Of a DNA stretch of 37,122 bases, positions 8,968 to 19,196 are shown piece after piece. The DNA lies in assembly GCA_027080135.1 (NCBI GenBank), contig JALWUJ010000161.1, positions 1-37,122 of the forward strand, read 5' to 3'. How positions within the stretch are numbered: position 1 is the stretch's first letter; every line of letters begins with the position of its first letter. The DNA comes from Flavobacteriaceae bacterium. Lineage in GTDB: Bacteria; Bacteroidota; Bacteroidia; Flavobacteriales; Flavobacteriaceae. Below the pieces are notes generated by a model that was not told the DNA's origin, searched no databases, and saw only the letters and a program-made list of their open reading frames with translations. The position numbers and the translations under genes were made by a program.

Positions 8968-10773
8968 ATGAAAAAGTCACATTCATTTCATATCCCAGTA
9001 ATGGGAATAGGATTTACCATAGACACACCTATTAAAGTTGCACAATACGGTATGGATTCTGTAATTTCTTTGGTAGATGATATTTTATTGGAGAAGTTGC
9101 GAAAAATGTATAGCGAAAAATTTGAGATTCCTTACCATGAAATTTCAGATAAAGTAGAGGATTTTAGAGCAAAACGCATTACTTCTTATTTAAATTTAAT
9201 CAATGATATTGCCATAGAAAAATTTGAGTCATTGAAAAATGTTTCCGAAGAAAAAAGCAATGAAATTAAAAAATATGTCAGCTTTTTACCAGAATATTCA
9301 AGCCTTAAAAAAGAATTTTTAAAACTTACTTCTTCAGGAGTAAATTATTCTGAAATTAAAAAATGGGCAAAGAAAAACCTTACCATGGGAAGTATTGATG
9401 TAAACATCATGACCAAAGTGGATAAGGATAATTACAAAGAAAATGAGAAACTAAGCGGAGAATTTAACGATGCTCACGCGGCACTTCGAGGATTTGCGAA
9501 CAGTAATTTAAAATCTTCGGTAGTTCTTTCCGCAGGAATGAATCCTAGATTATACGCTTATATGTCTCAGTTTGATGATTTTTATCCCAACGAAAAAGGA
9601 GAGATCAACAAGAAGATTATTTTAAAAGTGAGCGATTATCGTTCGGCAATGATTCAGGGTAAATTTTTAGCTAAAAAAGGATTATGGGTCTCAGAATATA
9701 GAATCGAATCTGGATTAAATTGTGGAGGTCACGCTTTTGCAACCGACGGATTTTTACTAGGCCCTGTATTGGAAGAATTCAAAGAAAAACGAACGGAATT
9801 AATCGATTCTATTCAAGGTATATTAAATTCAGTCTTAGAAAGTCAGAACAGAACTATTCCAACAAACCCTTTATCCATAGAGATTACCGCTCAAGGAGGT
9901 GTTGGAACCGAAGAAGAACACGACTTTTTATTAGATCATTATCAAGTAGATTCTGTAGGTTGGGGAACGCCCTTTTTATTGGTTCCAGAAGCGACAACGG
10001 TAGATAAAAAAACGCTTCAACAATTAGCAGAAGCCAAAGAAAAAGACCTGTATTTAAGTGACATTTCACCACTTGGAATTCCGTTTAATAATCTTCGTGG
10101 AAACACCAAAGATTTAGAAAAAGAATCAAAAATTGATATTGATAGACCAGGATCTGTTTGCCCAAAAAGATTTGTCGCTTTAAACAAAGAATTTAGTGAA
10201 AAAGGAATTTGTACCGCTTCCAGAGATTATCAAAGAAATAAAATTAAGGAGTTAACTTCCGAAAATTTACCAGAACAAGAGCACCAATTTAAACTTAATA
10301 AAATAACCGAAAAAACCTGTACCTGTGTAGGTTTAGGAACTTCTGCCCTCCTAGCTTACGGTTTGGATACCAAGGTGGAAGGCGAAGGTGTTTCGGTGTG
10401 CCCAGGACCAAATATGGCGTATTATTCTAAGGTGATGAGTTTAAAGGAAATTACCAATCACATCTACGGAAGGCAAAATGTAATGACCAGAAACGATCGC
10501 CCAAATATGTTTATTAAGGAATTGAATATTTACATCGATTATCTTAAAAATAAGTTGGAAGAAACCAAAGGAGAATTAGATAAGAAGCAAGAAAAATACT
10601 TCTCAACTTTTTCAAATAATTTAAAGGAAGGGATCTCTTATTACAACAACTTATTTACTACGGTAAAAGATACTTTTGAAGCCTCAAAAGCAACTGTTTT
10701 AAATGAATTAGAATTCAGTAAAAACAAATTACAAGTCATTAGTATTGCAATTGAAAACAGCAAGAAAATATAA
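8968..10773 (+). CDS. Uncharacterised Cys-rich protein, possible FMN-binding TIM-barrel/Fe-S oxidoreductase with coiled-coil C-terminus
   Basis: 601 aa; ITAQGGVGTEEEHDFLLDHYQVDSVGWGTPFLLVPEA resembles phosphate/FMN-binding loops of TIM-barrel flavoproteins; cysteines in SGLNCGG, GSVCPKR, GICTASRDY, KTCTCVGLG, SVCPGPN. Family not recognised. Confidence 0.6.
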   Translation: MKKSHSFHIPVMGIGFTIDTPIKVAQYGMDSVISLVDDILLEKLRKMYSEKFEIPYHEISDKVEDFRAKRITSYLNLINDIAIEKFESLKNVSEEKSNEIKKYVSFLPEYSSLKKEFLKLTSSGVNYSEIKKWAKKNLTMGSIDVNIMTKVDKDNYKENEKLSGEFNDAHAALRGFANSNLKSSVVLSAGMNPRLYAYMSQFDDFYPNEKGEINKKIILKVSDYRSAMIQGKFLAKKGLWVSEYRIESGLNCGGHAFATDGFLLGPVLEEFKEKRTELIDSIQGILNSVLESQNRTIPTNPLSIEITAQGGVGTEEEHDFLLDHYQVDSVGWGTPFLLVPEATTVDKKTLQQLAEAKEKDLYLSDISPLGIPFNNLRGNTKDLEKESKIDIDRPGSVCPKRFVALNKEFSEKGICTASRDYQRNKIKELTSENLPEQEHQFKLNKITEKTCTCVGLGTSALLAYGLDTKVEGEGVSVCPGPNMAYYSKVMSLKEITNHIYGRQNVMTRNDRPNMFIKELNIYIDYLKNKLEETKGELDKKQEKYFSTFSNNLKEGISYYNNLFTTVKDTFEASKATVLNELEFSKNKLQVISIAIENSKKI

Positions 10774-10782
10774 ATAAATATT

Positions 10783-10802
10783 AAAAGACTATTTTGTCTT
10801 TT
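10783..10802. promoter_or_regulatory. Inverted repeat AAAAGAC-TATTTT-GTCTTTT upstream of norQ
   Basis: 7-bp perfect arms with N6 spacer, 58 bp upstream of the norQ ATG. Confidence 0.7.
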
Positions 10803-10860
10803 TATTTCGTTTTCACGCTACTATTTAGTAACTTGCGGGTAATTAAAATCACTAATTACT

Positions 10861-11640
10861 ATGAGTAATCATACACCCTATTATCACGAAGTTGGAAAGG
10901 AAGTTGAAGTTTTTGAGCAAGCCTACAAAAACAAACTTCCTTTTCTTTTAAAAGGACCAACAGGTACCGGAAAATCTCGTTTTATTGAATATATGGCGAG
11001 TAAACTGGAAACAAAAATCATTACTATTTCCTGTCATGAAGAAACCTCATCTACAGATTTAGTTGGGCGATATATTATCAAAGGCGCCGAGACCGTTTGG
11101 TTGGATGGGCCTTTAACCACTGCCGTTAAGGAAGGTGCAATTATATATTTGGATGAAATTGCCGAAGCTCGCCCCGACGTTATTGTTGCGATACATTCCT
11201 TAACCGATCACCGTCGAGAATTGTTTATCGACAAATTAGGTGAAGTGGTAAAAGCACATTCAAATTTTATGTTGGTTGCTTCATTTAATCCCGGATATCA
11301 AAGAGGGTTCAAAGAATTAAAACCATCTACAAGGCAACGATTTGTAGCGATGACATTTGATTATCCTTCCGAAAAAATTGAAACTGAGATTTTAATTAAT
11401 GAAACCGAAATAGATTCAAGTACGGCAAAAAAACTAGTCAATATTGGAGGGAAAATCAGAAATTTAACCGAATTAGGATTAACCGAAACCGTTTCAACTC
11501 GTTTGTTGGTTGATGCTGCGAAGTTAATTTCTAGTGGTTTGGCAAAACGACTTTCTGTACATGTTGCAGTGGTCGAACCCTTAACAGATGATGTGGAAGT
11601 AGCTACTGCATTAAAGGATTTATGTGATTTGATGATATAG
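10861..11640 (+). CDS. norQ: NorQ/CbbQ-type MoxR AAA+ ATPase
   Basis: 259 aa; Walker A GPTGTGKS, Walker B IIYLDEIAEARPDV, SFNPGYQRGFKELKPSTRQRF. Confidence 0.9.
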   Translation: MSNHTPYYHEVGKEVEVFEQAYKNKLPFLLKGPTGTGKSRFIEYMASKLETKIITISCHEETSSTDLVGRYIIKGAETVWLDGPLTTAVKEGAIIYLDEIAEARPDVIVAIHSLTDHRRELFIDKLGEVVKAHSNFMLVASFNPGYQRGFKELKPSTRQRFVAMTFDYPSEKIETEILINETEIDSSTAKKLVNIGGKIRNLTELGLTETVSTRLLVDAAKLISSGLAKRLSVHVAVVEPLTDDVEVATALKDLCDLMI

Positions 11641-11697
11641 TACAGTCTTCAGTTGGTAGTACTCAGTCTTCAGCCAGCTGAATAAAAAAAACAAACA

Positions 11698-13473
11698 ATG
11701 TTCGAGTTCGAGCCAGATGAATATATTTTTACCAAGTTCGCTTTCTTTTTCAAAAACCGAAAAAAGAAAAAAGAAGCACAACTTCAATACGCGGTAAATT
11801 TAAGTGATATTAAATCTCGACTTACCATTTTCGCAAGAGCTGTCACTGGAAATGCCATTGAAATATACGATGCAGAACGAGAAGGCGGTTACCGAAACAA
11901 CAACTTCTTTTTACCTTCAAAATTTTCAGAATTTAAAAAGATAGAAGATAATATCTCCTACTATTTATTTCGGATTTTGTATTTATCCATTCAGAAAAAC
12001 TTAGATTTAAATTGGACAGGTGCTGAAGAACACGAACTAAAAGAATCTCAAGAAGCAGCTAAAAACCATTCCGATAAAGTATTGAAAGAATTGTTCCTTC
12101 AATTTCCAATTACCGAAAAATACCATCAAGATTTATTAGCGTACTATTCCCAAAAAACAAAAAAAGGTAAAGAGGTGGACACTACGTTTATCTACGGAAA
12201 ATGGATGCGTAATAACCCAGAAGATGAAACGGAAAAAAAATTAAAAAACTTTAGCGATAAAGTTAAAAAAGCACCAAATGAAAAGCCAAAAACGGTTTTA
12301 AAAAACAAAGCGGTAGAGGAGATTATTTCTGTTCAGATAGATCAGAAACAAGTGGAAGATATGGTCTTACAACATCAGTTTGAAAAAGTAGAAACTGCTG
12401 AAGAATTTGGTGGAAACTTTAGAGATATGGATGGCGATGATGATTTACAAGACCACGAAAATGCCTTGGAAGAATTGAATATGAAATACACTGTTCGTGT
12501 TGATGACACGGTACATTCAGTATATCAAGCAGATTTTATTGAGAACACGACTGTTTCAGAAAGTGCCGAAGCAGCATCTAGTAATTATCATATCGAATAT
12601 GATGAATGGGATTATACCAAACGTAAATACAAAGAGAATTTCTGTAAAGTATATCCTAAAAACATCACTGAAACCAATATTCCGTTTTATAAAAAAACCA
12701 TTCGTGAAAACGCTTCGACATTGATGGGACTCCGGAAAATGTTGACCAATGTAAATAATAAATTTCAGCAACAACGTAGACAAACTCAGGGGGAGGAATT
12801 CGATTTAGATTCGTTGATAGATTTGTATGTTGATGTTCATAGTGGGCACACTCCTTCCGAAAAAATATACCTATCCAAACGTAAAAAAGAAAAAGACCTT
12901 TCCATTTTAATGTTGCTAGATGTTAGTTTGTCAAGTGATGGTTATGCTGCCGGAAATAAAGTAATTGACGTGGAAAAACAGGTTTCTATCTTATTTGGAG
13001 AGATTTTAAATGAGTTTAATGTTGATTTTTCCATCGATTGTTTTCATTCAAAAACTAGAAATTATTCGACCTATCAAACTATTAAGTGTTTTGATGAAGA
13101 TTGGGACAAAGCCAAATTCAAAGTGGGATCTATTCAACCCGAAGGTTATACTCGTATTGGTGCTGCGTTGCGGCATTCTGGAGCGATGTTAGACAAACGT
13201 GATACTAAAAATAAATGGGTGATTCTTATTTCGGACGGGAAACCAAACGATTACGATAAATATGAAGGAAAGTACGGTGTAAACGATGTAAAACAGGCCT
13301 TACGAGAACTAAACGAGCGAAATATTAATTCCTATGCATTGGCAATCGAGGCGGAAGCTAAGTATTATTTGCCGCAGATGTTTGGGCAAAATCACTATCA
13401 AATTTTAACCACTCCTGTTGAGTTATTAGAATCTTTGGTGAAGTTATATGAAAAAATTAAGCATCAATCATGA
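11698..13473 (+). CDS. norD: NorD-like VWA-domain protein
   Basis: 591 aa; C-terminal VWA with MIDAS-like LLDVSLSS, GYTRIGAALRH, LISDGKPNDYDKYEGKYG; follows norQ. Confidence 0.9.
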   Translation: MFEFEPDEYIFTKFAFFFKNRKKKKEAQLQYAVNLSDIKSRLTIFARAVTGNAIEIYDAEREGGYRNNNFFLPSKFSEFKKIEDNISYYLFRILYLSIQKNLDLNWTGAEEHELKESQEAAKNHSDKVLKELFLQFPITEKYHQDLLAYYSQKTKKGKEVDTTFIYGKWMRNNPEDETEKKLKNFSDKVKKAPNEKPKTVLKNKAVEEIISVQIDQKQVEDMVLQHQFEKVETAEEFGGNFRDMDGDDDLQDHENALEELNMKYTVRVDDTVHSVYQADFIENTTVSESAEAASSNYHIEYDEWDYTKRKYKENFCKVYPKNITETNIPFYKKTIRENASTLMGLRKMLTNVNNKFQQQRRQTQGEEFDLDSLIDLYVDVHSGHTPSEKIYLSKRKKEKDLSILMLLDVSLSSDGYAAGNKVIDVEKQVSILFGEILNEFNVDFSIDCFHSKTRNYSTYQTIKCFDEDWDKAKFKVGSIQPEGYTRIGAALRHSGAMLDKRDTKNKWVILISDGKPNDYDKYEGKYGVNDVKQALRELNERNINSYALAIEAEAKYYLPQMFGQNHYQILTTPVELLESLVKLYEKIKHQS

Positions 13474-13973
13474 AGCTGTTTTCAATTCTATTTTTAACAA
13501 CTCTATTGATTTCTTGTCAGCAAAAAGAAATTAATTATTCTGAAGTTATTTTAGAAAATGGAATTATAAACACTGAGTTTCTTCAAGAAATAGATGATTC
13601 TGAGAAAGCATTGATTAGCGGTTATTTATTTGCTTACGGAAATGAATGTACTTCAGAGAAAAGCCATATTAAATGCGATATTCTAAAGGAATTATCTGTT
13701 GAAAATGAATGTGATCCAGAACATATTTCAAAGCTTCAAAAATGGTTTTCAGAAGATCTAATGATGAGAATAAAATTATTGAATTGCCCTAATTTACCTC
13801 AAAAAGGAGCCATTCAAAATACAATTTATAAAATTGAATTAAAACGTAAAAACGACACGATTACTATAGTATTCAGCGTAAAAGGACTGAATAATTCTCA
13901 AGAAAAAAGTTGGGATATAGAGCAATCAAATTCATATATCATAAAAAATGAAACCTTTATAATTTTAAAATAG
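13470..13973 (+). CDS. Predicted lipoprotein of unknown function
   Basis: Signal peptide plus lipobox MKLFSILFLTTLLISC; ATGA overlap with the norD stop suggests translational coupling. Confidence 0.75.
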   Translation: MKLFSILFLTTLLISCQQKEINYSEVILENGIINTEFLQEIDDSEKALISGYLFAYGNECTSEKSHIKCDILKELSVENECDPEHISKLQKWFSEDLMMRIKLLNCPNLPQKGAIQNTIYKIELKRKNDTITIVFSVKGLNNSQEKSWDIEQSNSYIIKNETFIILK

Positions 13974-14555
13974 ATGGAAGCTACAAAAATCGATTATAAA
14001 AACGTCTATTATCCGCCAGGAGGAATCTTGCTCTGGATTATTATTTTTTTAGAACTCATCACTTTTGGTGTTGCATTAATAGCCTTGGTATTTTATACAA
14101 AAGAAGACCCTGTTTTGTTTCACGAATCTCGATTACATCTCAACGTTACTTTTGGAACCATCAATACTGTTTTATTACTAACCAGTGGATTTTTTATGGC
14201 AGTTACTGTTCATGAACTCAAACAAAATCAGAAAGAAAAAGCTAAAAAACACTTGCTTTTAACAATGCTTTTTGGAGTGTTATTTCTAGTGTTGAAATCT
14301 ATTGAATACAATGCAAAATTAGACGCAGGATTCCTAATAGGAAGCAATACATTTTTTACTTTTTACTGGATGCTAACTTTATTTCATGTGATTCATGTGA
14401 TAGTTGGTTTGGTGATTTTATCTTCGGTTTATTTTGGGTTAAAGAAGAAAAACTCAACTACTAAAATTGAAGATGTAGAAGCAAGTGCTGCCTTTTGGCA
14501 TATGTGCGATTTGATTTGGTTATTGCTTTTTCCTGTAATTTATTTAATCTTTTAG
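13974..14555 (+). CDS. norE: NorE-like cytochrome c oxidase subunit III family protein
   Basis: 193 aa, five or so TM segments; PPGGILLWIIIFLELITFG, FTFYWMLTLFHVIHVIVG, FWHMCDLIWLLLFPVIY. Confidence 0.87.
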   Translation: MEATKIDYKNVYYPPGGILLWIIIFLELITFGVALIALVFYTKEDPVLFHESRLHLNVTFGTINTVLLLTSGFFMAVTVHELKQNQKEKAKKHLLLTMLFGVLFLVLKSIEYNAKLDAGFLIGSNTFFTFYWMLTLFHVIHVIVGLVILSSVYFGLKKKNSTTKIEDVEASAAFWHMCDLIWLLLFPVIYLIF

Positions 14556-14557
14556 TG

Positions 14558-14794
14558 ATGAAAAAACAACATATAATTACTTGGGTTATTTTAATGATAT
14601 TAACTGTTACTTCTGGATTGGTTTCTCAGTCGGTTGCTGCTTTTGTAGTGCCTGTTATTCTACTTTTAGCTGCTTTTAAATTTATAGGTGTTGCTTTTAA
14701 TTTTATGGAAATGAAAAAGGCTAACATCTTTTGGAAAATATTGATTGTTGGGTATTTGGTGGCTTTTATTGGTGTTGTTTATATGGCTTTATAG
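14558..14794 (+). CDS. norF: NorF-like small membrane protein (COX4/prokaryotic cytochrome c oxidase subunit IV-like)
   Basis: Real start is likely ATG at 14558 (MKKQHIITWVILM), directly after norE, not the listed 14495 start. Confidence 0.75.
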   Translation: MKKQHIITWVILMILTVTSGLVSQSVAAFVVPVILLLAAFKFIGVAFNFMEMKKANIFWKILIVGYLVAFIGVVYMAL

Positions 14795-14850
14795 AAACAC
14801 GGATGTTACCAATTGAACGGATAATCACAAATAGGAAATCCTTGTTAACC

Positions 14851-14877
14851 TTTGCCAAAGTTTTAAACTTTGGCAAA
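14851..14877. repeat. Inverted repeat TTTGCCAAAGTTT-T-AAACTTTGGCAAA
   Basis: 13-bp perfect arms downstream of norF; possible terminator. Confidence 0.7.
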
Positions 14878-14955
14878 TCTGTTTAACAATATTGTATAAA
14901 AATCCGTGACAATCTGTAATCCCGTTATTTTAGTAATGTTTTAGACACAAATTTC

Positions 14956-14997
14956 ACTAATTACACGAATTATTTATTGATAATCCGTGTAATTAGT
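14956..14997. terminator. Inverted repeat ACTAATTACACG...CGTGTAATTAGT between convergent norF and acd genes
   Basis: 12-bp perfect arms ending next to the stop codon of the minus-strand acd gene. Confidence 0.6.
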
Positions 14998-14999
14998 AT

Positions 15000-17060
15000 C
15001 TATTCCTTCTCCACCCGAATCCGAACATCCACCGCAATTATTTCCTTTTCAGAACCTATAAGTGGGTTCATATCCATTTCTATAATTTCGGGAGCTGCTT
15101 CTACTAATGCAGAAACTCGTTGAATGATATCTACAAATAAATCGATGTTGATTCCTTCTTTTCCTCTGGCTCCTTGTAGCATTTTATAACCTCGAAGAGA
15201 TGCGATCATTTTCTGGATTTCAGGTTTTGACAAAGGACTTAATCCTGCCGAAATATCCTTTAATATTTCCACAAAAACACCTCCCAATCCGCAGACGATG
15301 GTATGATTAAACCCTTCCTCTTTATGAACACCAATAAACAATTCCAAACCAGGAATCATAGGTTGTGCCAACACTCCTCTAGCGTGTTTTATGTTTATTA
15401 AAGTATCGAAACTTTTGCCAGCTTCTTTCATAGAAGTGATATTTAAAATCACTCCTTTTACATCCGATTTATGAAGCGGTCCAATCACTTTCATCACCAA
15501 AGGAAAGTTCTTTTTTTCAAACTTTGAAAGCAGTTTTTCTTTATCACTTTCAAACACTTCTTTTACTCTAGGAATTCCTGCAGCATCTAATAATTTAGCT
15601 GTATTTCTTGGCCCTAAATAACCGTTTTCAGCAATTGAAATTACTGCTCTTATGGCTTCCGAATCTATTTCAGGCAAACTAATCTCTGCCTCCATAGGTT
15701 TTGGCGTTTTATATACTTGAGCCAAGGCTTTTCCTAAAACTACTTCGTCTGGAAAATTGATATTTCCTTTATTTAAAAAGGTGGCAATTTCCTTTTGAGC
15801 ATTTACCACAGAAGGCAACACCGGAAAAATAGGTTTTTTACAAATATCTAATTTTACACTCAACACATTATAAACATTCTCTACATCAAACAATCCAGGA
15901 GATCCAAAAACCACAATCATCGCATCGATATGATCGAATTTATGCTCGCAATAATCTATAATAATCCCCAATTGTTCTGCGGTTCCTGTGGCAAGAAAAT
16001 CGATTGGATTTGCCACCGAAGAACCCGGATGTAAATAAGTTAAAAGTTGTTTTGCGTCTTCTCCTTCAATAGCAGGAACATATAATCCACCTTTAGAAAG
16101 TTCATCGGCAAGCATCACTGCCGAACCTCCGGCGTGTGTGATAATGGCGATGTTTTTTCCTTGTAATTCTTTATAATTAAAAATGGAAGCCACACTCAAC
16201 AAATCTTCACGACTGCTACAATACACAATTCCTGCTTTTTTAAACAAGGCTCTTACCGTTACATCTGAAGAGGCAATAGCTCCTGTATGCGAAGTTGCCG
16301 CTCTGCTTCCTGCTGCAGTACTTCCTGCTTTGATGGCGGCTATTTTTGCTCCTTTTTTAATTAAAGAGGAAGCGTGTTTTAATAATTTTTGAGGATTCGA
16401 AATGGTTTCTAAATACAATAATTTTATGGGTGGATCTTCACCATGTTGGTAATGTATATCCATATATTCCAACACATTTTCAACGGTAGTTTGAGCTCCG
16501 TTTCCAACAGAATATACATTCGCAAACTTTACTCCCAAAGGCAATCCTGCTTCCATAATAAAAACAGCGGTGGCTCCAGAACCTGAAATTAAATCACATC
16601 CGTTGGGTTCGTATTTTGTAATTGGACAAGTAAAAACACCTTTGTAATTTTCATTGATAACACCAATACAATTTGGGCCAATTAAACAACCATTTACGCT
16701 ATTTACTATAGAAACGATTTCGTTTTCAATGGCTTTTCCTTGCTCTCCTGCTTCAGCAAAACCTGCTGAAATAATAATAAAAGCTTTGGTGTTTTTTTGT
16801 TTTGCTAAAATGGTAATCGTCTCTAAACAGAATCGTGCAGGAATGGCTAGAATGGCTAAATCGGTAGCTTCAATTTCAGTAACCGAAGCATAACTTTTTA
16901 ATCCTTGAACTTTGGTTTCTTTCGGATTTACAACTTCTAAATTTCCTTTAAATCCGCCATTAATCAGGTTTTTTACAATTTTACCGCCTGGTTTTTTGGT
17001 GTCGTTAGAACCTCCTATGATGACAATGCTCTTAGGATTTATTAACTGTTCATTCAGCAT
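15000..17060 (-). CDS. ADP-forming acetate/acyl-CoA ligase (fused alpha-beta, NDP-forming)
   Basis: 686 aa; CoA-binding PKSIVIIGGSNDTKKPGGKIVKNL, SHTGAIASSDVTVRALFKKAGI, C-terminal ATP-grasp. Confidence 0.9.
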   Translation of the reverse strand: MLNEQLINPKSIVIIGGSNDTKKPGGKIVKNLINGGFKGNLEVVNPKETKVQGLKSYASVTEIEATDLAILAIPARFCLETITILAKQKNTKAFIIISAGFAEAGEQGKAIENEIVSIVNSVNGCLIGPNCIGVINENYKGVFTCPITKYEPNGCDLISGSGATAVFIMEAGLPLGVKFANVYSVGNGAQTTVENVLEYMDIHYQHGEDPPIKLLYLETISNPQKLLKHASSLIKKGAKIAAIKAGSTAAGSRAATSHTGAIASSDVTVRALFKKAGIVYCSSREDLLSVASIFNYKELQGKNIAIITHAGGSAVMLADELSKGGLYVPAIEGEDAKQLLTYLHPGSSVANPIDFLATGTAEQLGIIIDYCEHKFDHIDAMIVVFGSPGLFDVENVYNVLSVKLDICKKPIFPVLPSVVNAQKEIATFLNKGNINFPDEVVLGKALAQVYKTPKPMEAEISLPEIDSEAIRAVISIAENGYLGPRNTAKLLDAAGIPRVKEVFESDKEKLLSKFEKKNFPLVMKVIGPLHKSDVKGVILNITSMKEAGKSFDTLINIKHARGVLAQPMIPGLELFIGVHKEEGFNHTIVCGLGGVFVEILKDISAGLSPLSKPEIQKMIASLRGYKMLQGARGKEGINIDLFVDIIQRVSALVEAAPEIIEMDMNPLIGSEKEIIAVDVRIRVEKE

Positions 17061-17071
17061 AACTAAATAAT

Positions 17072-17527
17072 TTAATCTTCTAAAGCATTGAAATCTTTAA
17101 GAGAAAGTACCCTTCCAGTAACCTTAATTTCTTTGGTAAATTGTGCGATGGTTTTATCTCTAAAATCGTTCAGTAATTTATCTTTAAACGGAGAAACTAT
17201 AAAATGAACTGGACACGGATTTTCATCACTACATTTAGAAAGTCCTAAAAAGCAATGGTCAAATTTTTCGGTTCCGTCGATACATTTTACAATTTCCCAA
17301 ATTGAATTGCTACAATTTTCTTTTGTAAGATAGAATCCGCCGTTAGGTCCTTTTATAGAAGAAACTAATTCGCTTTTTGCTAATTGTTGAAGTAATTTTG
17401 CCAAAAAAGGTTGAGGAGTTTCCAATTCTTCGGCGATTAACTTTACTCCTATTCTATTTTTTTCGTCGGAATGTATTGCTAAATAAAGCACCGACCTAAT
17501 TGCGTATTGACAAGCGTTTGATAACAT
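17072..17527 (-). CDS. Rrf2-family transcriptional regulator with three-Cys (Fe-S) motif
   Basis: 151 aa; CQYAIRSVLYLAIHSDE, LAKLLQQLAKSELVSSIKGPNGGFYL, CFLGLSKCSDENPC (C-x6-C-x5-C). Confidence 0.9.
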   Translation of the reverse strand: MLSNACQYAIRSVLYLAIHSDEKNRIGVKLIAEELETPQPFLAKLLQQLAKSELVSSIKGPNGGFYLTKENCSNSIWEIVKCIDGTEKFDHCFLGLSKCSDENPCPVHFIVSPFKDKLLNDFRDKTIAQFTKEIKVTGRVLSLKDFNALED

Positions 17528-17613
17528 AATTCACTCTAATATTTAAATCAAAGATACAAAAAAGGGAGCGGATAGTCCTTTATTTAAAAAATGTTTCAGA
17601 AATACGACCTTTT

Positions 17614-17627
17614 ATAACAATTGTCAT
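17614..17627. promoter_or_regulatory. Near-palindrome ATAACAATTGTCAT in the rrf2/tpl divergent region
   Basis: Shares ACAATTGTCATAT with 26273-26285 upstream of the yeeE pair. Confidence 0.4.
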
Positions 17628-17652
17628 ATAAATATATTCAAGATTAAAGTAA

Positions 17653-19065
<1,413 letters not shown>

Positions 19066-19085
19066 GGTTTAAAGTTATAATACCG

Positions 19086-19154
19086 ATGTCTGTTCGAGCA
19101 CAGTCGAGAACTATTTAATTAAGTTTTAGTTCTCGACTGTGCTCGAACGGACAT
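19086..19154. repeat. Long inverted repeat ATGTCTGTTCGAGCACAGTCGAGAACTA...TAGTTCTCGACTGTGCTCGAACGGACAT
   Basis: About 28-nt arms with one or two mismatches; related copy at 30047-30130. Confidence 0.88.
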
Positions 19155-19168
19155 TATAAATATTTGCT

Positions 19169-19176
19169 TAAATTTG
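19169..19176 (+). promoter_or_regulatory. Bacteroidota -7 element TAAATTTG
   Basis: TAnnTTTG match about 20 bp before ATG 19197; argues against the listed 19164 start. Confidence 0.5.
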
Positions 19177-19196
19177 AACAAAATAAAATCCACCTC

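Noticed and set aside
9720-10007. Alternate-frame ORF within the 601-aa gene (95 aa)
   Set aside because: Same-strand out-of-frame, Arg-rich artefact; the 601-aa frame has coherent motifs. 12497-12724, 12556-12783, 13010-13192, 16183-16392, 16654-16893, 33189-33374, 35677-35898 and 36103-36375 were rejected likewise.
10861-11640. CbbQ (Rubisco activase) assignment for the AAA+ ATPase
   Set aside because: No Rubisco genes; adjacent NorD, NorE and NorF-like genes favour NorQ.
14495-14557. Extended N-terminus of the norF ORF
   Set aside because: Overlaps norE out of frame; ATG at 14558 directly after the norE stop gives a typical NorF-like protein.
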